This document shows, one piece after another, positions 1-5,620 of a stretch of DNA of 64,000 nucleotides. Location of the stretch: the NCBI RefSeq assembly GCF_013085465.1, contig NZ_CP049838.1, positions 2,232,001-2,296,000 of the forward strand. The letters run 5' to 3'. Source of the DNA: Streptomyces asoensis. Its GTDB lineage: Bacteria > Actinomycetota > Actinomycetes > Streptomycetales > Streptomycetaceae. Made by a program: the position numbers and the translations under genes. The notes beneath the pieces were generated by a model that ran no database searches, was not told the origin of the DNA, and worked only from the letters and a program-made list of their open reading frames with translations. Each line of letters opens with the position of its first letter. Position 1 is the first letter of the stretch.

Positions 1-120
1 GGGGAGATCACCTTCGTTTGTGCTCGTGGGGGGACTGCAACCCCCCTAGGGGCCCGGGGAACTGCGCGACCGGCCAACCGACAGCCCGCACCCGAACGAC
101 CGCCGGAACGGGCAAGCAGC
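1..120. repeat. Streptomyces-type intergenic repeat at the left edge
   Basis: No gene is supported here. The stretch has a G6/C6 hairpin (28-33 with 41-46) followed by a GGGG-CCCGGGG-AACTGCGCGACC tract. From general familiarity this resembles an extragenic sequence scattered in many copies over Streptomyces chromosomes. A related element lies at 43997-44089. Confidence 0.5.
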
Positions 121-121
121 A

Positions 122-153
122 AAGGACCCGCAGGCTGAAACCTGCGGGTCCTT
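122..153 (-). terminator. Terminator of infC-rpmI-rplT operon
   Basis: A perfect 13-bp inverted repeat (AAGGACCCGCAGG at 122-134, complement at 141-153) encloses a 6-nt loop, 30 bp beyond the rplT stop. The U tract is short, as is common in high-GC actinomycetes. It is the strongest terminator-like hairpin in the window. Confidence 0.9.
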
Positions 154-182
154 CAGTCACGTCGGCCGAAGCCGGCGCAGCG

Positions 183-566
183 TCACGCGGCCTTGGGCGC
201 GTTCACGTCCGCCGGGAGGGCCTTCTGCGCGACCTCGACCAGCGCGGCGAACGCGGTGGCGTCGTTCACGGCCAGCTCGGCCAGGATCTTGCGGTCGACC
301 TCGATGTTCGCGGCGTTCAGACCCTGGATGAAGCGGTTGTACGTGATGCCGTTGGCGCGGGCAGCGGCGTTGATGCGCTGGATCCACAGCCGCCGGAAGT
401 CGCCCTTGCGCTTCTTGCGGTCGTTGTAGTTGTAGACCAGCGAGTGGGTGACCTGCTCCTTGGCCTTGCGGTACAGGCGCGAACGCTGACCGCGGTAGCC
501 GGAGGCCGCCTCGAGGATCGCCCGGCGCTTCTTGTGGGCGTTGACTGCCCGCTTGACGCGTGCCAC
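183..566 (-). CDS. rplT: 50S ribosomal protein L20
   Basis: L20 binds 23S rRNA early in large-subunit assembly. The 127-residue product begins [15 protein letters not shown] and is rich in Lys/Arg, with the family's conserved [14 protein letters not shown] and [12 protein letters not shown] segments. The length matches streptomycete L20. The GTG start at 566 is chosen because AAGGAG lies 8 nt upstream; in-frame codons further upstream have no such site and would add a non-conserved tail. It is the last gene of infC-rpmI-rplT, with a 97-bp gap from rpmI and a strong terminator downstream. In other bacteria L20 represses this operon through the leader; no L20-binding structure was proven here. 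Confidence 0.97.
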   Translation of the reverse strand: MARVKRAVNAHKKRRAILEAASGYRGQRSRLYRKAKEQVTHSLVYNYNDRKKRKGDFRRLWIQRINAAARANGITYNRFIQGLNAANIEVDRKILAELAVNDATAFAALVEVAQKALPADVNAPKAA

Positions 567-663
567 TTGTTTAACTCCTTGTAGCGGGGCCGTGGTTGGA
601 CTCACACGACCCGGAATCGATTGGGTCCCGGTCTGAGGTCAGGCGCGCGTCACGCGCCCGACG

Positions 664-858
664 TCACTTGCCGAGAAGCTTCTTGATCTTCGCGGCGTCG
701 CCCGGGGCCATCTCGGCGTTGCCGGTGAGGCGGCGCGTCACGCGGGACGACTTGTGCTCGAGCAGGTGGCGCTTGCCGGCACGCTCACGGAGCACCTTGC
801 CGGAGCCGGTGATCTTGAAGCGCTTGCTGGCACCGCTGTGCGACTTGTTCTTCGGCAT
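664..858 (-). CDS. rpmI: 50S ribosomal protein L35
   Basis: The 64-residue basic protein begins [15 protein letters not shown], the L35 signature, and carries the conserved [21 protein letters not shown] segment in part. It is a late-assembly component of the large ribosomal subunit. It sits between infC (107-bp gap) and rplT, the order seen in nearly all bacteria. AGGAG lies about 11 nt before the ATG. The length is normal for the family and nothing is unusual. Confidence 0.97.
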   Translation of the reverse strand: MPKNKSHSGASKRFKITGSGKVLRERAGKRHLLEHKSSRVTRRLTGNAEMAPGDAAKIKKLLGK

Positions 859-965
859 AGCGCCGTTCTCTCCTCGTCGGTGGCGTTCCGGTGCCCGGTC
901 GTGAAACCGGGCACGGTGGAACGTCGCTTGTATCGGTTACGTCCTTGGGACTCGCGTCCCGCGGA

Positions 966-1664
966 TCACGCCTCGGCGGAAGCCTCGGCAGGGGCCTCGA
1001 CGTCAGCCTCGGCGCTCACGACGTCGGTGTCGACATCGCCCTCGGCGTTGACGGCGTCGGCGTCCGCGGCGTTCTGCGAGCGACCCGGGTTGGCCTTCGC
1101 TTCGGCCTTGCGGGCCTCCTGCGCCTGACGGGCCTCGGCCATCGCCTCGGTCTTCTTCTTGTGCGGACCGAGAACCATGATCATGTTTCGGCCGTCCTGC
1201 TTCGGGTTCGACTCGATGAACCCGAGGTCCTGGACGTCCTCCGCGAGACGCTGGAGCAGTCGGTAGCCCAGCTCGGGCCGGGACTGCTCACGACCGCGGA
1301 ACATGATCGTGATCTTGACCTTGTCGCCCTGCTTGAGGAACCGAACGACGTGACCCTTCTTGGTGTCATAGTCGTGCGGGTCGATCTTCGGCCGGAGCTT
1401 CATCTCCTTGATGACCGTGTGCGCCTGGTTCTTGCGCGCCTCACGGGCCTTCATGGCCGACTCGTACTTGAACTTCCCGTAGTCCATGAGCTTGCAGACC
1501 GGCGGACGGGCGGTCGCCGCGACCTCGACCAGGTCCAGGTCGTACTCCTGGGCAAGCTCCAGTGCCTTGGCCAGGGGAACGATGCCCACCTGCTCGCCAC
1601 TGGGACCGACAAGTCGCACCTCTGGAACGCGAATCCGGTCGTTGATGCGGGGCTCGGCGCTGAT
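966..1664 (-). CDS. infC: Translation initiation factor IF-3 (probable ATC start)
   Basis: IF-3 binds the 30S subunit, prevents premature 50S joining and proofreads the start codon. The product shows the N-domain [18 protein letters not shown], the linker, and the C-domain with [14 protein letters not shown] and [10 protein letters not shown]. An acidic Ala/Glu-rich tail of about 60 residues follows, an extension seen in streptomycetes. A GTG at 1688 would start the frame, but it lacks a ribosome-binding site. A perfect AGGAGG (1669-1674) lies 4 nt before an ATC codon at 1664-1662, exactly where the conserved domain begins. infC in many bacteria uses AUU/AUC/AUA so that IF-3 represses its own synthesis, so ATC is my preferred start. 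The long leader upstream has an attenuator-like hairpin. If GTG 1688 is used the protein has 240 residues. Confidence 0.93.
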   Translation of the reverse strand: MSAEPRINDRIRVPEVRLVGPSGEQVGIVPLAKALELAQEYDLDLVEVAATARPPVCKLMDYGKFKYESAMKAREARKNQAHTVIKEMKLRPKIDPHDYDTKKGHVVRFLKQGDKVKITIMFRGREQSRPELGYRLLQRLAEDVQDLGFIESNPKQDGRNMIMVLGPHKKKTEAMAEARQAQEARKAEAKANPGRSQNAADADAVNAEGDVDTDVVSAEADVEAPAEASAEA

Positions 1665-1668
1665 GGAT

Positions 1669-1674
1669 CCTCCT
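1669..1674 (-). promoter_or_regulatory. Ribosome-binding site deciding the infC start
   Basis: AGGAGG on the minus strand, 4 nt before ATC 1664-1662. No comparable site precedes the upstream GTG at 1688, so initiation at a discriminated non-AUG codon is likely. The 4-nt spacing is short. Confidence 0.6.
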
Positions 1675-1750
1675 AGATAGCACCACACGGCAGTCTGGCG
1701 AACGGCCGCGTAACGTCTTGGTTGTTAGTCCTGTAACCACGCCGAAGCAC

Positions 1751-1781
1751 AAAAAATGCCCCGAACGATCACATGCGGGGC
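1751..1781 (-). terminator. Attenuator-like intrinsic terminator in infC leader
   Basis: On the minus strand GCCCCG (1776-1781) pairs with CGGGGC (1758-1763) over a 12-nt loop, followed by A and six U residues (1756-1751). It lies between the candidate promoter and infC, so readthrough would set infC-rpmI-rplT expression. Upstream hairpins in the same leader (around 1846-1859, an ATCGT/ACGAT dyad) could form alternatives. The ligand is not evident. Confidence 0.6.
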
Positions 1782-1979
1782 TCCAAGCACTACCGGAGCA
1801 CCGCCGCGTGAACGCGGGGCGCACTACCGGGCGACTCCATCGTCCGTACGGAACGATGGTGGCCGCCTGACCGGGGTGACCCGCCGTCCGTGAGGACAGT
1901 CGGGTGGGAGTTCGGAGCCTCCACTTGTGGGCCGGGCCCGCCTGCTGAGGGGCACGCGTGTCCGACCGGTCGTTACACG

Positions 1980-2009
1980 AGATTAGCAGCCCGCGCCAGG
2001 AACGGCCAA
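1980..2009 (-). promoter_or_regulatory. Candidate infC operon promoter
   Basis: TTGGCC (2009-2004) and TAATCT (1985-1980) on the minus strand are separated by 18 bp, close to the HrdB (sigma-70-like) consensus. Transcription from here gives a leader of about 300 nt before infC. Confidence 0.55.
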
Positions 2010-2045
2010 TCGAGCCTCGGTACGGAGACCTGGCCGGCCTGCGCC

Positions 2046-2051
2046 TATCGT
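2046..2051 (+). promoter_or_regulatory. -10 element for leaderless transcript
   Basis: TATCGT ends 7 nt before the ATG at 2059. This spacing puts transcription start at or next to the start codon, and no Shine-Dalgarno is present. Confidence 0.4.
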
Positions 2052-2058
2052 GTGGGGC

Positions 2059-2436
2059 ATGAGTGAGACCTCCCCCGCCGGCTCCGCCGAGACGCCCGGC
2101 ACCCCCGACTTCGACGAGATGACCCGCGACATCGCCGAGGTCCCCGCCGTCGAGGTGATCGTGACGGTCGCCGTCAACCTGATGAGCGCCGCCGCCGTGA
2201 AGCTGGGGCTCACCGAGGAGGGCGACAAGTACAAGGACCTCGACGAGGCCCGCAAGCTGATCCACGCCCTCGCCGGCCTGCTGGACGGCAGCGCGACCGA
2301 GATCAGCTCCTTCCACGCGGCGCCGCTGCGCGACGGTCTGAAGTCGCTCCAGCTGGCGTTCCGCGAGGCGTCGCTCGTCCCGGACGAGCCGGGCCAGGGC
2401 CCGGGCGAGAAGTACACGGGCCCGATCTACGGCTGA
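2059..2436 (+). CDS. DUF1844 family protein
   Basis: This small cytoplasmic protein of 125 residues is of unknown function. It is conserved next to infC in actinomycetes and belongs to the DUF1844 family. A helical core (DFDEMTRDIAEVPAVEVIVT through LIHALAGLL) is flanked by a Pro-rich N-terminus and a GEKYTGPIYG tail. ATG 2059 is chosen over the in-frame GTG at 2050 because a -10 element (2046-2051) fits leaderless initiation at the ATG. It is transcribed away from infC and converges on the SseB-domain gene. No catalytic motif is visible, so I infer no function. Confidence 0.85.
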   Translation: MSETSPAGSAETPGTPDFDEMTRDIAEVPAVEVIVTVAVNLMSAAAVKLGLTEEGDKYKDLDEARKLIHALAGLLDGSATEISSFHAAPLRDGLKSLQLAFREASLVPDEPGQGPGEKYTGPIYG

Positions 2437-2471
2437 GCCGACTTCTCCGCTGAGCCGGCGCAGCCGCCGCT

Positions 2472-3203
2472 TCAGCTCTTCACGTACAGGGGCTCGCCCG
2501 GAGGCGTCGTCCCGGCCGGCAGCAGTGCCAGGTCGAGGCCGCGCACCAGGCGGGCCCTCAGTGTCTCGTCGGCGGCGAGCCGCCCGGCCACCGCGCGGGC
2601 GGCCTCGGCGGGGACGGCGGCCGGGTCGAGGACGAGGGCGAGGGTGCCGTCCGCCTGCCCCGGCCCGAGGTGGGCGCTGAGGACCTCCGGTTCGGCGGCC
2701 ACGGCGGCCCGTACCGCCGCCCGCACCGCCGGATCGGCGAGCGGGTCGATCGACGTACGGCCCTCGGCGAGCGCCAGCAGCGCCGGCCCGGTCAGTTCGA
2801 AGGCGACCGGTCCGGCCAGGTCGAGGACGACCGTGTCCGCCTTCTCATGGGCGGCGGCCTGGAGCGCCTGGTGCAGGGGTACGGCGACCGGGCGGGCTTC
2901 GGGGTCCCAGCGGGCGAGGGAGTCCGTGGACGTGAAGGCGGGCAGCGCGGTGCGGGCGCCCGCCTTCAGCGTGGGCACGGCCATGTCGCTGGTCTTCTCG
3001 CGGCGCAGTCCCTTCTCGTCCTCCTCCACCTCGCCGAGCACGGCCACCACGGGCACGAGGAGCCGGGCGCCCTTGAGGGCCGCCAGGACCGGGCCCACGG
3101 CGGTGCGGTCCTCGGCCCAGGCGGCGAGCGCCGCACTCAGCCGGGGGTCGGCGGAGCCGTCGTCGTCGGAGAAGCCGGAGTCGGGAATGTTCTTGTTCGC
3201 CAC
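2472..3203 (-). CDS. SseB-family N-terminal domain protein
   Basis: The 243-residue soluble protein starts VANKNIPDSGFSDDDGSADPRL. It contains an SseB-type domain (LLVPVVAVLGE, DMAVPTLKAG, ALPAFTSTDSLARW, PVAVPLHQALQAA), found in enhanced-serine-sensitivity proteins and in type III or VII secretion-associated proteins of unknown biochemical role. The GTG at 3203 is preferred to a start near 3290 because a TAGGGT -10 (3212-3217) lies 8 nt upstream, indicating a leaderless transcript. The upstream extension is also not protein-like. It converges on the DUF1844 gene. The function is unknown. Confidence 0.8.
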   Translation of the reverse strand: MANKNIPDSGFSDDDGSADPRLSAALAAWAEDRTAVGPVLAALKGARLLVPVVAVLGEVEEDEKGLRREKTSDMAVPTLKAGARTALPAFTSTDSLARWDPEARPVAVPLHQALQAAAHEKADTVVLDLAGPVAFELTGPALLALAEGRTSIDPLADPAVRAAVRAAVAAEPEVLSAHLGPGQADGTLALVLDPAAVPAEAARAVAGRLAADETLRARLVRGLDLALLPAGTTPPGEPLYVKS

Positions 3204-3211
3204 GGTCGTCG

Positions 3212-3217
3212 ACCCTA
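3212..3217 (-). promoter_or_regulatory. -10 element, leaderless start of SseB-domain gene
   Basis: TAGGGT on the minus strand ends 8 nt before GTG 3203. No ribosome-binding site is seen in front of this GTG. Confidence 0.4.
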
Positions 3218-3354
3218 TCGGGGGGATGATGCTGCGCTTGTGCGGGGCCCGAAACACGGCGGTGACGCCTTTCACGGGATTCTCAGACATCCCTGACGTG
3301 CCTCTAACCTCCGTCTAACGGAGCGCACAGTCGCGGCCCCCAGCATCGACGGTC

Positions 3355-4368
3355 ATGGAGTCCTCCAGAGCACGTCGTGGCCGCCGCGCTCATCCCTCCC
3401 GGCGCCGTCCGCTCCTCTACACCGCGCTCGCCGCGGTCGCCGTCCTCGGGGCGACCGCGGGCGGGACCGTCTATGTGAAGGCACAGGCGCACTCGGGTAC
3501 GGGAGCCGTATCGTCGTCCTCCGCGACGCCGTCGGCGTCCGGGTCGGGGAGCGGGTCGGGGAGCGGAAAGGTGTCGGTGGAGACGGTGGCGGCGCCCGAG
3601 GTCGACCACGACGCGCTGCTGGCGTCCGCGATGAAGTCGGTGACCGTGCCGGGCGACGCGGCCGTGTCCGCGGCCGTGCTCGACCTGGACTCCGGTGACG
3701 ACGCCACGTACGGCGAGAGCGCCTTCGACACGGCGAGCATCGTCAAGGTGGACATCCTGGCGACGCTGCTGCTCCAGGCACAGGACGCGGACCGGTATCT
3801 CACGGCGGCCGAGAAGACGTATGCCACCGCGATGATCGAGAACAGTGACAACGACTCGGCGTCGGCGCTGTGGCGGATCATCGGGAAGGCGGAGGGGCTC
3901 GACGCCGCGAACGAGCGGTTCGGGCTGACGGACACCGCGGGCGGCGACGACATGCTGTGGGGCCTGACGCAGACCACGGCCGCCGATCAGCTCATCCTGC
4001 TCCGGCAGGTCTTCGGGGACGACTCGGAGCTGAGCGAGGCGTCACGGACGTACCTCCAGGGCCTGATGGGGCAGATAGCCGTCGACCAGCGCTGGGGAGT
4101 CTCGGCAGCGGCCGACGGGTCCTCGTGGGCACTGAAGAACGGCTGGCTGGCGCGCAGCACGACCGGACTGTGGGACATCAACAGCATCGGCCGGGTGACC
4201 GTCGACGGCCACGACTGTCTGGTGGCCGTGCTGTCGAACGGCAACGCCACGCAGACGGCCGGGATCTCGCTGGTCGAACAGGTGGCGCGGGCGGCCGTGT
4301 CGACGTTGCGGGACGGTGGCGCTTCGGCGTCGGCCTCCGCGTCGGCCTCGCCGTCCGCCGCCGACTAG
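3355..4368 (+). CDS. Secreted beta-lactamase-fold serine hydrolase-like protein
   Basis: The 337-residue protein has an Arg-rich N-terminus, a hydrophobic segment at about 20-42 (signal anchor or uncleaved signal peptide) and a low-complexity Ser/Gly linker (about 48-72). A class A beta-lactamase-like domain follows, with SIVK (Ser128, Lys131) as SxxK and SDN (164-166). KNGW (261-264) stands where active lactamases have KTG. The tail is an Ala/Ser repeat. The fold and first two motifs suggest a penicillin-recognising serine protein outside the membrane. The altered third box and the absence of a clear omega-loop Glu motif make real beta-lactamase activity doubtful. It lies alone between the SseB-domain gene and the mycosin gene. 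Confidence 0.8.
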   Translation: MESSRARRGRRAHPSRRRPLLYTALAAVAVLGATAGGTVYVKAQAHSGTGAVSSSSATPSASGSGSGSGSGKVSVETVAAPEVDHDALLASAMKSVTVPGDAAVSAAVLDLDSGDDATYGESAFDTASIVKVDILATLLLQAQDADRYLTAAEKTYATAMIENSDNDSASALWRIIGKAEGLDAANERFGLTDTAGGDDMLWGLTQTTAADQLILLRQVFGDDSELSEASRTYLQGLMGQIAVDQRWGVSAAADGSSWALKNGWLARSTTGLWDINSIGRVTVDGHDCLVAVLSNGNATQTAGISLVEQVARAAVSTLRDGGASASASASASPSAAD

Positions 4369-4390
4369 CCGCCGACCAGCCGGAGAAACC

Positions 4391-4428
4391 CGTCACGGCT
4401 GGAGCGCCTCGTCACGGCTGGAGCGCCT
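4391..4428. repeat. 19-bp tandem duplication over mycosin stop
   Basis: The 19-bp unit CGTCACGGCTGGAGCGCCT occurs twice back to back (4391-4409 and 4410-4428). The right copy contains the last codons and stop of the mycosin-like gene. The left copy repeats them just downstream, so the duplication leaves the protein unchanged. Confidence 0.85.
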
Positions 4429-5620
4429 CGTAGGCCTCGGGCCGGTCGCGCTCGCGGCGGCCGCGCCACAGGAAGACCGCCGTCACCAGCAGCACTCCCC
4501 CGGCACCGCCCGCGAGCAGGCCCGCCCAGCCGGCCGGGTCGTCGTCCGCCTTCGGCTCGTCCGGGCCGGAGCCGAAGTACTGCTCGCCGTAGGCCGCGGA
4601 CTGAAGGCCCTCCGGCTTGAGGTCGGCGGCGGCGGTGATCGCGGCGGCCGGGTCGATGAGCCCGTAGCCGCGGGAGTCGTCGCGCCCGCCGGTGGGGGAG
4701 TTGCGGGCGGTGTCCTCCAGGAGCTTCTTGATCTGGGCCGGGGTGAGCCCGGGGTGGGCGCCCTTGATGAGCGCCACGGCCCCCGATACGAAGGCGGAAG
4801 CGGCGCTGGTCCCCCATCCCTCGTAGTACTTGTGGTCCGGGTCGGCGATGACGACGTCGACGCCGGGCGCGCTGACCGTGGCGTACCAGCGGCGGGTGGA
4901 GAAGGAGGCGCGGGTGCCGTAGCGGTCGACGGCGGTCGCGGCGATGACGCCCGGGTAGGCGGCCGGGTAGGAGATGTGGTCGCCCTTCTCGCCGCCGTTG
5001 CCGGCCGAGGCGACGACGACCGAGCCCTTCTTCAGCGCGTACTGGACGGCCTCGTCCTCGGCGGGCTCGGGGTGAGCGGAGGCGGAGTCGTCGCCGAGGG
5101 AGAGGTTGATGACGTCGGCACCCTGGTCGGCGGCCCAGCGGATGCCCTCCGCGAGGGCGTTGCCGCGGGTGTTGCGGGCCTTGGTGCGCTGCGGGTCGCC
5201 GTCCTCCAGGATCACGCGGACGGGCAGGATCTTCGCCTCCGGGGCGATGCCGAGCACGCCGTCGGCGTTGCCGTTGCCATGGCCGTGACCGGCGATGATG
5301 CCGGCCATCGCGGTGCCGTGGCGGGCCCACGCGCGGTCACCCGGCCCGGCGCCGAAGCCGACCATGTCCTTGCCGGTGAGCACGTTGCCGGTGAGGTCGG
5401 GGTGGTCGGCCTCGACGCCGGTGTCCAGGACGGCGACGGTGATGCCCCCGCCCTTGGTGGTCTGCCAGGCCTCCTCGGTGTGCAGTGCCTCCAGGGCCCA
5501 CTGCTTGGCACGGATGCCGTCGGCGTAGGCGGTGGAGGGCGGCACGAGGGCGACGGTGGCGGCGAGGAGACAGCACAGGAGCCCGGCCCTGCGGGTCGTA
5601 CGGGTCGTACGGGTGCTCAT
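4412..5620 (-). CDS. Type VII secretion-associated serine protease, mycosin-like (S8)
   Basis: This subtilisin-family protease has 402 residues. A signal peptide (about 12-33, Cys-rich hydrophobic core ending STAYA) precedes the catalytic domain, with Asp66 (VAVLDTG), His101 (RHGTAMAG), oxyanion Asn208 (SAGNGG) and Ser272 (GTSAAS). A C-terminal transmembrane helix (about 362-383) and a basic tail follow. Such membrane-anchored S8 proteases act on the outer face of the membrane and are called mycosins where they serve ESX systems. No EccC, EccD or WXG100 gene is in this window, so the type VII link is by family only. The ATG overlaps the upstream stop by 4 nt (ATGA), implying translational coupling with the repeat-rich membrane protein. 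Confidence 0.9.
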   Translation of the reverse strand: MSTRTTRTTRRAGLLCCLLAATVALVPPSTAYADGIRAKQWALEALHTEEAWQTTKGGGITVAVLDTGVEADHPDLTGNVLTGKDMVGFGAGPGDRAWARHGTAMAGIIAGHGHGNGNADGVLGIAPEAKILPVRVILEDGDPQRTKARNTRGNALAEGIRWAADQGADVINLSLGDDSASAHPEPAEDEAVQYALKKGSVVVASAGNGGEKGDHISYPAAYPGVIAATAVDRYGTRASFSTRRWYATVSAPGVDVVIADPDHKYYEGWGTSAASAFVSGAVALIKGAHPGLTPAQIKKLLEDTARNSPTGGRDDSRGYGLIDPAAAITAAADLKPEGLQSAAYGEQYFGSGPDEPKADDDPAGWAGLLAGGAGGVLLVTAVFLWRGRRERDRPEAYEALQP

